Of a DNA stretch of 64,000 bases, positions 1 to 11,400 are shown piece after piece. Origin of the DNA: Bombyx mori (Eukaryota; Arthropoda; Insecta; Lepidoptera; Bombycidae); assembly GCF_030269925.1 (NCBI RefSeq), contig NC_085111.1, positions 3,960,142-4,024,141 of the forward strand. The letters are read 5' to 3'. The notes below the pieces were generated by a model. It was given only the letters and a program-made list of their open reading frames with translations, was not told the DNA's origin and did no database searches. Both the position numbers and the translations under genes were made by a program. Position 1 is the first letter of the stretch, and every line of letters starts with the position of its first letter.

Positions 1-1001
1 TTGGCATTCGGTGTCTAGTACTACAAATATAGTATTTTAAATACACATTTTGCTAGTTTTTTTTTTCGCAAAAATTGCAAACAGTTTGAAACGTCTGCAA
101 TATTGACTTGTAATTTTGCTATAATTGACAGATGAAGCTTAAATCAACAACAATAAAAATAATAATATGTTAAATTAATGTCCATTAATCGGAGCCAGTT
201 AAAGAACGATTATATTGATAAAGTTATAACAATATATTTTATAAACGAGAATTAGTAATAGGGATTGTGTAATTAATGACTGCAGGGTCTATTACGATCC
301 TTATAGTACTGTTTTTGTCTCATTTTGAAGATTAGCGCATCTTGAAAGAGGTTTCAGCTTCCCGATTCAGGGTTGGTGGTATTAAGGTTTTAATGTTTTC
401 GTTATCCAATGATAAAATTTAACACCGCGTGGATCATGCATTCCTCTGCCCAACTACAACAGAAAAAAAATTAAATAAATCCATAAATTATCAGTAGAAA
501 GTGCATTAGTACAATCTAAACCGTATATGTGGTAATAAAGGTACTCTCACAGACAGTTCCAATTGTGAGTATGGACACGGATAGCATCAAATTCAATCGA
601 AAAACAATATTGTTATTTATTTATTTATTTATTTATATTAACGAATACTATCACTTACGTAAGACGTTCAAGGATGATTGTAAATACCGGTTCTATAAAG
701 TTTTGAAAGTATTTCCGCGTTGTATTTTTGAATATCCTTATTAGTCACCGATCCATGGTTTGTTAGTGGTCGTGAATTGTTGAAGTGAGTTTTATGAAAT
801 TACTATCGAATCTCAGCCGTGATTATTGCTAAATTGAAATAAGCCTCATTGTTGACACTGAAATGTCCCCGTTCTAAGTTGTAACCCACTTGTTTGGGTT
901 AAAGATACACAATGATCGATTGCAACCAAATCGATACACAAATGAAAATAAATTTTATGTCTTACATTAAAAAAAATACCACCAAAATAATTGTCATGTA
1001 G
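1..1001. other. AT-rich stretch, no gene seen
   Basis: The stretch is AT-rich and holds only short ORFs. A (TATT)n microsatellite lies near 612-640. I see no domain, RNA gene or recognisable repeat. Confidence 0.6.
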
Positions 1002-1258
1002 ATTTTTTTATTTTTTTTTATTGCTTAGATGGGTGGACGAGCACACCTGGTGTTAAGTGGTTACTGGAGCCCATAGACATCCACAACGTAAATGCGCCAC
1101 CCACCTTGAGATATAAGTTCTAAGGTCTCAAGTATAGTTACAACGGCTGCCCCATCCTTCAAACCGAAACGCATTACTCCTTCACGGCAGAAATAGGCAG
1201 GGTGGTGGTCCCCATCCGCGCGGACTCACAAGAGGTCCACCAGTGCCACCAGTAATAA
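1002..1258 (-). repeat. Bm1-like SINE, short (headless) form
   Basis: The copy begins on the plus strand with a T-rich tract, which is the A-rich 3' tail of the minus-strand SINE. It then runs through the conserved body, including the motifs ggtgttaagtgg, gagatataagttctaagg and ttcacggcagaaatagg. It stops at the accaccagtaa boundary, so the tRNA-related head with the pol III boxes is absent. It is colinear with the complete copy at 54039-54493. Confidence 0.85.
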
Positions 1259-2959
1259 AGATTACTGGTGGATTTAATATGCCATATATTTCTATAGCAT
1301 CTATCACGTACATTTTTTTTAAATGTCAATCCTCTAGATAATATATAGCTCTGCATAATTGGAAATATATTAATGTCAACAATTTGTACATACATATAAT
1401 ATAAATCAACTTTACTTAATATTATAAACGCGAAGAGTGAATTTGTTTTTTTCCTTACACGTTCACTTCTTAACTACTCAACCTAATCATCCTGAGATTT
1501 TGTATAGAGAGTGAGAGAGAGAATGATATATTAATCTTTTATTCAGAAAACAGTACATACTCTAAAAGGATTGATTTTCTTTTTAATTAACTTGATTGAA
1601 AACGTTTTGAAAAGCTAGCTGTTGTTATTAGGATTTTACTAGCTTATGGTATTTAAAATTTCAGCAAGTGTGCATCGATTTTTTATTCCCAGTTTTTTTT
1701 TTGTTACCCTTGTAGACAGACGAGCATACGCCCCACTTGAAGACTGATTCGCGACCATGCGGTTCGGATTCGATTGAAATCGGTTGATAATTATGTTTGA
1801 TGTATGCAAGTATGTATGTATGTATAAAATTTAATCAATATGATATATTGATATTACAGGAAAAATCTGTCGCGGATCATTTCCCAATTAAATATAAATT
1901 ATTCGTATGTAATGAAATGTAAATAGTTATTTAAATTTCAATTTTATTATCAATGCACTGCCGATTGCACCTATAATTGAGGTGACATCGTATGCAATGT
2001 ACTTTTCGTATTTCGATTTCTGTACCCTTCACTCGCTTCGGAGAGTCCATGTTCATGTAAACATCTTTCGGGTATAACACAGGAGAAAATCCTAGCTTAA
2101 GGTTTATGTTTTTTTAATTCTACGATATGAAATTTATGCTAACGAGTGTTAATTCGATTAACGGTCTATAGGGATATTTCAAATACATCATTCAACTTGT
2201 TTCACAACCACATACACAGTCTAATGTGGTTTATGTCGGTGCAGCTGTAATATGATGAATTGCTTCAATCTAGTTTCTACCAAAGGTTATTTTGTATTTA
2301 GTATTGAACAAGTGGAAATATTGAATATGGTAATATGTGTATGATGTATTACTAAATAAAATGTTTTCTTTATTATAGATTTGAAGTATTTGTAAGTAGT
2401 GTTCAAAATTCGAATTAAATGCTGATACTTCAAGACTTATTGTGTAAGGAAGATTCATTCTATGTATTAAATTTCTTTTTAATTTTAGTTTCCTTGGAAA
2501 GGCAAAGGTATATTGAAAATATACTTGTAGCTCCGAAATAAACAATGGTTTTTTTTATTTCGTTTACAAGTATTCCAATATTTTAGTAGATGACATCTAT
2601 GTAAATTGGTGTATTAAAGTCGTTTAAAAATAGTCGACAGCTTACATACACAACAACTGATTTTCTGACATTTAAAAAAATCACATTCGTAAAGTAAAGT
2701 TGCTTAAACGGAAGACGATTATTTCTCAATGTTATCGATACAATCCCTTTACATAATAGTACATTAAAATTAATAATTTCACAGCATTTGTACGTAATTT
2801 GTATTATTTATTGTTTCACAGCGCACAACTGTGTGCTGATGATGTAATAATAAAAATTTATACCTGAATAATTCTTTTCTTTATACCTCGAATAGAACTT
2901 AAAATCAATATTTTAATTAGGAAAACTTCGTTGCTATCCGGTGTCTCACGACACAACAC
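1259..2959. other. AT-rich stretch, no gene seen
   Basis: The DNA is AT-rich with short ORFs only. A GA-rich run lies near 1508-1524 and a short (GTAT)n run near 1807-1825. I recognise no element or gene. Confidence 0.55.
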
Positions 2960-3248
2960 ATCTTTTTTCTTACTTAGTCTTTGGTAGCCTATGGAGCTAT
3001 TCACGCGGACCGGTAGGTGAGCTCAAGGGCTCAACCTGAGAAAATAGCTAACTCTAGCTCTAGCTTCTTTTTTTCCCTACCTAAGCTGATGGTCTTAAGA
3101 GACAATTTCAGCGTAACCTTGTAGGTGAGCTCGCGAGCTCAAACCTGACGAAGTTGCTAACACAAACCCTAGCATGAGCATTGCTTCGCTGAATCTACTA
3201 CTGGATAGGAATCGCGACCCACTGAGAAGATCCGGCGAGAAATTAAGC
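2960..3248 (-). mobile_element. Two tandem Jockey-type LINE 3' tails, 5'-truncated
   Basis: Read on the minus strand, 3248 to 3069 contains the block ggatcttctcagtgggtcgcg, then a GTAGTAGATT segment, a segment around gtttgtgttagcaac, and an ending of gtaggg plus an A run. A second, partial copy of the end of the same tail follows at about 3058-2960, in the same orientation. Similar tails lie at 33045-33233 and 61371-61562. The first part also matches the start of the 3' UTR of the complete LINE at 43524-48676. No coding sequence is left. Confidence 0.7.
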
Positions 3249-3539
3249 AGATTAAATGCTTAATGTAAGTTTCTTCAAATGCACTCTATTCTTTTCAGTC
3301 TCTTGCCTTTCGCATCCAGTTCTTACCAGCTATACTGACCAGGTCATCGGTCCACCTTATTGATTATCTGCCCACGTTACGACTCCCATTGCGAGGTCTA
3401 AACTAAAAATGTTTAGATTATGGCAACCTGTTGTTTTGTATCTACGTTAGGATAGTTTGAAATTGCTATTTGGGTAACGGTATCTTAATGTCATACTGTA
3501 TACCTGTATACTGCCTTGTTTACTGTATAGCTGCCAAAC

Positions 3540-3895
3540 TTGGGTATACACGACAAGAGCTGCAGAGTGGGCAGGTCACGTATTGAGTTACACAGACACC
3601 AGGTGGACAGTCAACACTACAATCTGGAAAGGGCCAATTAGCAAAAGAAGGGTAGGGAGACCGAAAAGACGATGGGCTGACGACATAACCGAAATAATAG
3701 GAAAGGACTGGCAAACTATCGGCAAGGACAGAGATCAGTGGAAAGAACTGGAGGAGGCCTTCACCCGCGGAGGGGTCCATATCCAATAACAAAAACTAAC
3801 TCTTACTAATAACATTTAGACAATAAGCATTGATAACTAACTAAACATTAACAAATAAATACCACATTTGAAATGAAAGTTAAGGATAAGGAAAT
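3540..3895 (+). pseudogene. RTE-type LINE, C-terminal remnant of the RT ORF
   Basis: An open frame ends at the TAA at 3787-3789. It reads through WAGHVL, then a basic KRRVGRPKRRWADDI block and a final WKELEEAFTRGG segment. That arrangement (GRPxRRW.DDI, then W..LEEAF near the stop) is the usual C terminus of RTE-clade LINE ORF2 proteins. Catalytic RT and endonuclease regions are absent, so this is a 5'-truncated dead copy. The 5' edge is uncertain. About 100 bp of A-rich 3' sequence follows the stop. Confidence 0.7.
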
Positions 3896-5087
3896 ATAGG
3901 CTTTTTTATTTTATTTATTATTTTATATTATCTTAATGTCATATCTGAGTTTAAATTTTTATACAACATATTATTCATTGGGTTTTTCTTTGATGGAATG
4001 ATGGAATTTTTTTTAACGATAAGAGTTCATAGTGTACCTGGTGTTATTAAGTCAGGAGCAGGAGCACACAGATATTACGAAGTGCATGTCCCTACCCGTC
4101 TTTAGACATGAAGTCCAAGTTGGTTTACTCATTTGCATAATAGACAAGTCATTTATCAGTCACAGAGAAAAAAAAACTGTAGACAAGGATAAGTTCAGGT
4201 GGCAGTTGGTAGCCTTGCGGGACGAAAGTGCGTCGTAATCTGAGTGGCGGAATGTTGGCACTAGTTACTTTCCATCAACCTTGAGCGCTGCTAGTCGGTA
4301 CGATCACCCGAAACTCGTGGAAATACAGCCTGCCCGTGGAGCCTATCTACGCGCCCACGACCTGCTAAATGCCTAACTAGGTTCCGGTTTTGAACGATGA
4401 ATTTCGTAAATTGGATAATTATTTGGATCAAGAACAACCGGTGACGGATAGGAACGAGAAAATTAATGTTTTTTGTCAACAGGCTTACCAGGATTTTCTG
4501 GTCGATCCGTTTTATGTTGAACAGTCTAATGCTGAGGAGTTACGTCCTCGAGAATTCGAGTCTGAACACTTTATTTTAATACATTTTGTATTTATGGCTT
4601 GACTTGGCAAACAAAGGTGACCACTGACCACGAGTTAAGCCATAGGTTCGGTGGGGCTATAAAAAATAATAATTTATTTTTCCTACTGTCCCTCTCTTCA
4701 AGATGATTAATTACATCGCTGCTGGAATAGGTAACCCGCTCATACGCTCCATGATGAGCAATAAGCGTATTAAATTATTTTTTTATCTTACATCTTGATT
4801 ACATTGATCATCGTTTGGCAATATTGAAGAGGCTTTTAGGTACGTATTAAGTTATAAGAAACGGATTGCCTGTTAAATTTAAATTTCCGACATAGCCGCT
4901 TCACTTAGGACTAGTACATCGAGATTAAAATCTGTCGCCACGGATGGTTTTGAAGATCTCATTATTTCCTACTCATATTGAAATCAAGTCTAAAACTAGC
5001 ATACAAAATAAAAACAAAGTAGTGAATCCAACAATGCTCTTACATGCAAATAATTAATTACATCACCATAATTTTAAAATTAATATC
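3896..5087. other. No clear gene; one unidentified 70-codon ORF
   Basis: A plus-strand ORF at 4390-4602 encodes an acidic, non-repetitive peptide with no motif I recognise. The rest is AT-rich. Around 4020-4060 there is a faint similarity to the SINE body, too weak to call. Confidence 0.4.
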
Positions 5088-5093
5088 ATCAAT

Positions 5094-5573
5094 CCATACA
5101 GAGGAGGGCCGTTCGGATTGTCGATAATCCCATTCTCTCGGATCGTTTGGAGCCTCTGGATCTGCGGAGGGATTTCGGTTCCCTCTGTATTTTGTACCGT
5201 ATGTTCCATGGGGAGTGCTCTGAGGAATTGTTCGAGATGATACCAGCATCTCGTTTTTACCATCACACCGCCCGCCACCGGAGTAGAGTTCATCCATACT
5301 ACCTGGAGCCACTGCGATCATCCACAGTGCGTTTCCAGAGATCTTTTTTGCCACGTACCATCCGGCTATGGAATGAGCTCCCCTCCACGGTGTTTCCCGA
5401 GCGCTATGACATGTCCTTCTTCAAACGAGGCTTGTGGAGAGTATTAAGCAGTAGGCAGCGGCTTGGCTCTGCCCCTGGCATTGCTGAAGTCCATGGGCGA
5501 CGGTAACCACTCACCATCAGGTGGGCCGTATGCCCGTCTGCCTACAAACGCAATAAAAAAAAAAAAAAAAAAA
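5094..5573 (+). mobile_element. 5'-truncated Jockey/CR1-type LINE with target duplication
   Basis: The insert runs from a truncation point inside the coding region to a 3' poly(A). A six-base duplication, atcaat, occurs at 5088-5093 and 5574-5579. The 3' UTR contains the caccatcaggtgggccgt motif seen at the ends of several LINE families here. The encoded C terminus is related to the 28776-32830 LINE, but it is a different subfamily. Confidence 0.75.
5096..5506 (+). pseudogene. LINE RT protein, C-terminal 136 residues only
   Basis: Translation is open from the truncation point to a stop at 5506. It begins IQRRAVRIVDNP and continues through LDLRRDFGSLCILYR, GECSEELFEM, FLPRTIRLWNELPSTVFP and FFKRGLWR. 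The same order of motifs occurs at the C terminus of the LINE ORF at 28825-32464 (RRASRIVDDP, LCILYR, GECSEELF, LWNSLPSAVFP). The reverse transcriptase and endonuclease are missing, so the fragment cannot be functional. It is open to the natural stop, so the insertion is not very old. Confidence 0.8.
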
Positions 5574-5579
5574 ATCAAT

Positions 5580-5955
5580 GCCTTTGATTTGGTCTAAGAA
5601 AATGAAAGTTCAAGGTACCAAAATGTGTGGTATGATATGTTTGAAATATTTCTATTCGAAGAAGGTACTTGAGGAAGGTTCCATTAAGGTTTTAAATAAA
5701 TGTAAGTATTTAAAAAAGTGGAGGAATTTTAGTTCGAAAAGGAATCCTGGAACTTGACTGGGAAAACGCTAGGAAGAAGAAGAAGAAGATCTGGCCAGAG
5801 GCGACTATACTCTGGTTCAAATACTCTCAAATGTACTATCATTTACAATTTGCGCGAGATCCGATGAAAATACTAAAATTTATTGTTATAATTATGTATG
5901 ATGGAACATTGTAATTACTATGCATGGAATTAAATAAAGATTATTATTATTATTT
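5580..5955. other. Intergenic, ends in TTA repeats
   Basis: No ORF of note. A GAAGAAGAAG run lies near 5771-5790, and TTA/ATT repeats begin near 5941. These repeats are the insertion context of the adjacent R4/Dong-clade element. Confidence 0.55.
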
Positions 5956-8369
5956 ATTTATATTTATTTAAAATCTTATTAATTACATAAGATTTCCGCT
6001 GATGGCGGTGTCTACGACACAAGCCACCAGTGGTTAGGACTCCAGAGTGAGAAACCTCCTCACAATGCGTGCAGTATCGAGGATAACTGCTTTCTGTATT
6101 AGGCCCTTAACCCAGCTGGATAACGAAAGTTTCTTAAGATGTTGATCGAAACTTTTCGCTATCAAGCCGTGTACCGATACAACTATTGGAACAATGATGG
6201 TTGAATCAACATGCCACATGGCGGTAGTCTCGTGGGCCAGGTCTAAATATTTTATTAATTTGTCCTCTTCTGCCTTCACGAGGTTCTCGTCATGAGGAAT
6301 GGTGACATCAACCAACACTGCTCGACGCGCAGATCGATCTATTATCACAATATCAGGTTTATTGGCAACAATATACCTATCCGTGATAATAGATCGGTCC
6401 CAGTAGAGCGTAACATGACCACTATCAAGAACTGGTTGAGGTTGGTATTGGTAATAAGGTACAGCAGAATCAAGAAAACCATATTTCAGAGCAAGTTGTT
6501 GATGGATAATCCTAGGCACTTGGTTATGTCTATGCAAGTACTCGCCGTTAGCAAACCGAGAACAGCCAGAAACAATATGTCTAATAGACTCTCCCGGACG
6601 GTGGCATGCCCGACAAATGTCGACCGTCCCATCCTTTAGTATATATTTCCGGTAGTTGTTCGTCATGATAACTTCGTCCATAATTGCAAAGATAAAACCT
6701 TCAGTTTCCCCAAAGGGGTTACTGAATCGTAACCAGGCCACGGAAGCTAATTGGTCTACATTAGGCCCTGTGAGAGCCCGGTAGAACCTACCGTGTAACT
6801 CCTTGCTCCTCCATACGGTTATGCGATCTGAAATACCCTCTACCTTCAGCCTCTTCCAATTCCCGTTAGCTAAGGATAGCGGAGTTAGCCCCTTATCGAC
6901 TGCAACAACATCTCGATACATATTCACGTTCATCTTAAGGAAATATTCCCTAAGGTTGTATATCTCTCGGTTATGTAGATCCTTGGCATTCAAAATACCA
7001 CGACCCCCACATTTCCGAGGAATATACAACCTCATTACAGACGAACGTGGATGATGCATTCTGTATGCCGTTAACAATCGCCTGACTTTTCTGTCCAGTA
7101 CGTCCAGCTCTGATTGCGTCCACCTTAGTATGCCAAAGGAATATGTTAACATAGGCATGACCCAACCATTAAACGCTCGGATTTTGTTTCCGCCTGATAA
7201 ATGGCTTTTTAAGACCTTTATAAGACGACCAAAAAACCGATCTCTAAACGATTGTTTCATATCTGCGTCAACAATATTCAGCACTTCAAACATACCAAGG
7301 TACTTGTAAGTTTCCGATTCACAAAGAGACTTGAGGATCACACTATGGTTAAGTAGTAAGCAATCTGAGCTTACAACTTTACCTCTCTGTACATCTATGA
7401 ACGCACATTTATCAACACCAAATTCCATCCCAATGGCTTTACTAAAACTGTCGGTTATTTTTAGTAAACTCATTAAGTCTGGTTTTTTGGAAGCAAATAA
7501 TTTGAGATCATCCATGAACAAGAGATGTGATATAGCCTCAGCTCCTCTGCGAAGTCGGTAGCCTAGCGTTGAATCTTTAAGTAATGTACTTAAAGGATTA
7601 AGCGCCAAACAAAACCACAAAGGACTCAGACTGTCGCCCTGAAAGATACCCCGCTTAATCCTTATTAAATTCGGGGCAGCAGAAGAAGTCATCTGACCTG
7701 GTTGACTAAGAAACGTAGACCATTGACCCATGCATGAGCTAAGAAAGGAGCATAGTATGGGATTTATTTTATATAGCTCTAAAACTCTCATTAGCCATGT
7801 ATGAGGCACAGAGTCATACGCTTTCTTATAATCAATCCAAGCCATATGAACGTTCCTCTTACCCCGCCGAACTTGTTGAGTAATGGTCATGTCAATGAGT
7901 GGCAAATATTTTGTACCTCGAGACCCAGCCTTACATCCATTCTGATTAGGTGATAAAATGTTATTATTAAAAATGTGGTTTTGAATTTTGATTCTCAAAA
8001 TGGATGTAAGTAGCTTATAGATTTTAGGTAAGCATGTAATTGGTCTGTAATTCTTGGGATCCGAGGTATTGCCAGATTTATAAATCAAATAAGTGATACC
8101 AGATGTCATGAAATCTGGGAGTGATCCCATCTCAAGGGCCTGTTGGAATTGAGCTGCCAGGCGTTCATGTGAACTTCGGATCCACTTGATCCAGTAACTG
8201 TGCAGTCCGTCCGGTCCCGGACTTTTCCAATTTGGCATCGAACGTACTGCACGAGCAACATCAATGGCGGATATTGTTATTGGATCCATCTCTTTATACG
8301 ATTCACATTCCCGCCTGACAGTTTGTATCCATTCCCCTTCAGAGTGACCAATGGGTATCGACCAAAATT
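5956..8369 (-). mobile_element. R4/Dong-clade non-LTR retrotransposon, 5'-truncated
   Basis: The 3' end (low coordinates) runs into TAA repeats at 5941-5955. The 5' end stops abruptly at 8369 next to a TTA microsatellite. The coding part starts inside the ORF at a sequence equivalent to the FWSSILSQP region of the neighbouring complete element, so the first part of the protein (including any DNA-binding N terminus) is lost. Dong was described from Bombyx mori in TAA repeats, which fits the target seen here. The clade call is firm; calling it Dong itself would be a guess. Confidence 0.85.
6034..8368 (-). pseudogene. R4/Dong-clade RT plus REL endonuclease, N-terminally truncated
   Basis: The frame is open from the truncation junction (first residues FWSIPIGHSEGEW) through a methionine at 8289 to the stop at 6034, about 777 residues. 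RT motifs include NWKSPGPDG, NYRPITCLPK, WIDYKKAYDSVPH, RGIFQGDSLSP and LLFMDDLKLFA; the aspartate pair is intact. Near the C terminus there is a CRACHRPGESIRHIVSGC finger (C-x2-C-x7-H-x4-C), followed by KPDIVIIDRS and VLVDVTIP. These fit the restriction-like endonuclease of R2/R4-type elements. All catalytic motifs survive without a stop or frameshift. It lacks an N-terminal domain and 5' UTR, so autonomous expression is unlikely. The methionine at 8289 is only the first internal ATG. Confidence 0.85.
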
Positions 8370-8407
8370 ATTATTATTATTATATTATTATATTATATTA
8401 TATTATG
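8370..8407. repeat. TTA/TTATA microsatellite between two R4-clade elements
   Basis: An uninterrupted run of TTA and TTATA units separates the 5' truncation point of one element from the 3' end of the next. TAA/TTA repeats are the known target of Dong-type elements. Confidence 0.9.
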
Positions 8408-11400
8408 TGAAGTAGTTTTCTCTCGAGTTCTTGACTCGGTTTAGTTCCTAGCTCCCGCCCTGAAACCTTCAGGGAAGAGGAGGTTCGGACTCCCTTGAAT
8501 TTATGAAAACTGTATTACCCAAAACTTTACTTATTATTGTGCATGTGTGTATGGCTGCTTGTTTTTGTATTATGTGTATGTTTATATTTGCCTCCAGTTT
8601 GTCTATGTATCTATGTATACTTTTTGCCACCACGCCCGTTGCGCCTATTACTATGGGGATGGTTTCTGTGTGTGTATTCCAGAGTCGTGTTAGTTCTACT
8701 TTTAAGGGGTGATATTTACTAAGTTTTTCCAGTTCTTTTGGTCCTATATTGTAGTCAGATGGTACAGTTATATCTATTAAGTAGGTTTTATTTTCTGTCT
8801 TGTCTATGTATATTATGTCTGGTCTATTGTGCTTTATTGTAACGTCCGTCTGCACTGGTATCTCCCACATTAGCTTCGCGGAGCTGTTTTCTTTTATCTG
8901 AGGTTGAGTCAAATTCACCTTCCACCATAGCGAGTCTAATTCAAAATTGTGTTTTCTTCCTATTGCCCACCAAATATACTTTACTATGTTGTTATGTCTG
9001 TTCACATAGTAAGTGCCGGCCAGTTTTTCACATCCCGAGATTATATGCTCTATGGACTCGTCTTTTGCTAGGCATAGGCGACACTTATCATCGACAGATT
9101 TCTTTAGAATATCTCTTTCTATTTGTCTCGTAATTACTGCCTGATCTTGTATAGCGAATACCGAAGATTCTAACGTGGGGGACACGATTTGTTTCTTAAG
9201 CCAGCGGAACGAATACTCTCGATCTATATTACCCTTCTCTATAACGGACCTACGGAATTGTCCATGTAGCGGTTTCTCTTTCCATTTACTGATGCCAGTC
9301 TTTATTACTGCTTTCTTAATTTCAGTATCGGTGTAGTTTCTGTTTTCTGTTAATTCTATTCTTACTGCATTATTTTTACCATCTTTGTGTATTGAATGTT
9401 TATCTCTATGTTTATCGTGTTTAACTATTGCTTTTATGATTTGGTCCTGTTCATTGTTTAAATATTGCCTAAATTTAATAATCTGAGTTTTGTGTAACAT
9501 TTCTATATTTATAAGTCCTCTGCCTCCTTCTTCTATGGGTAAATAGAGTCTTTCGATATCCGCTTTTTGTTGTTGGGCTTTATTCAAAGTGAGTATCTTC
9601 CTTGTCTTTATATCTATTTTGTTTAAGTCACTATTTTTGTAGTTTATTATTCCAAACGTGTATAAAAGAACTGGTGTGGCATAAGTGTTGATGGCCGTTA
9701 TGAGGTTTCTCGCGCTAAGTTGTGTGTTAGTGATGCATTTTACTCTTTTGAAGTACTCTCTTTTCACCTGATCCTGAATTCTTTTATGATCTATTTTGCC
9801 TGCTTCATCTATACCTAAGTATTTATAATTTTCGTCTTCCTTCAAATGTTCGAAGTTTAAGCCACTCAACAGTATGTGACCTTCGCTCTGGTGCTCAGCT
9901 CTCCTTCCAGATGTTAAATGAAGCACATTGCATTTATTTAAGCCAAATTCCATTCCTATGTCTCTAGTAAAAATCTCTGTGCTATCAAGTAAAACTTTGA
10001 GGCTGTTCTTATTGTTGGCATATAACTTTAAATCATCCATGTACAATAAATGGTTAATAGCTGTATTGTTTTTAAGTTTGTACCCTTTTTGTATGTATTT
10101 ATTCAGAAGGAATGATAAGGGATTTATACCTAAGCAAAACAGTAGTGGTGACAGCGAATCGCCTTGGAAGATACCACGGCGGACAGCTATTAGGTCTGTT
10201 GTCACAGAGGCATTCACGCCACGGGCCGCCATGATCACCTTCCATGAGGGCATAACCTTTTTTAGAAAGTCAATGATAGTAGGTGAGCATTTATACAATT
10301 CAAGAACTTTAAGTAGCCAGTCATGGGAAATACTATCAAAGGCCTTTCGATAATCAACCCAGCCCATACTAAGATTTTTCTGACACTGATGGGCGTCTTC
10401 CAGGATTGCTTTATTAATCATGAGATGATCCTTACAGCCCCGAGCGCGACGTCTACATCCTCTTTGTTCTGGAGCTAATATATCATTAGTTTCGCAGTGT
10501 TCGTATAGTTCGTTTGCAATTATAGAGGTGAGGAGTTTATACATGGTTGGCAGGCAGGCTATTGGTCTCCAGTTCTGTGGATATTGTGTGTTATCATTCT
10601 TTGGAATTAAAATAACTTGTCCAGTGGTGAACCATTCTTCCAGCGTCTCTCTTCCATCTAATAGTTTGTTGTATAAGTGAGTAATGTGTGGGTGTATGTT
10701 AGTGAGGTATTTTAAGTAATAGTTCTGTATTTTATCGAGTCCAGGCGTTTTCCAATTATGTGTTTTTCTTATTGCGGTTTTTACTCTTTCTACAGTTATC
10801 TCTTGAAAGTTATGCTTATGTATATCATCTGTTTCATTCTGTATGTCTGCTATCCATTCTGCCTGTTTATTGTATGGTATAGGTTGTGATAAGATGGAAC
10901 TCCAAAATTGTTGTATGTTTTCTTTTGTTGGAATTTCTGTCGGACTTTTTTTATTTGCACTAAGTGATCTGTAAAATGCATGTTGGTTTTCGCGAAATTG
11001 TTTGTTTTGTTCCTTTCTCTTATTAATATCTTCATACCTCTTTATCCTACCTGCCAACGCTTTGACTCTCTGGCTTAAAACTTCAACTGTCTTGTCATGG
11101 TCCATATCACTGAATATCTTGTACTTTTCATAAAGTTTATCTTTAATTTTTATCAGTCTTCTGCTATTGACTCCTTTCTTAATTTCCACCAATCTACCTA
11201 GTTCTTTTCTAATGTCCTCAAGTTTATTCTTTATTCTTCTTTTCCAAGGGGGATCACTTCTGGGTTTTATTGTAGTGCGAGGTGTGAATGGCTTTTGCCC
11301 ATTGGCAATAATGAGTGTCTTTGCCGTTGCATAAATTATGTTATTTAGTTCTCGTAAGGTGTTATGTGTATCTAATAAATTAGGAATGTATGTGTTAATT

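Noticed and set aside
4390..4602. 70-codon ORF with a non-random-looking acidic peptide
   Set aside because: No family recognised and no supporting neighbours. The length is compatible with chance.
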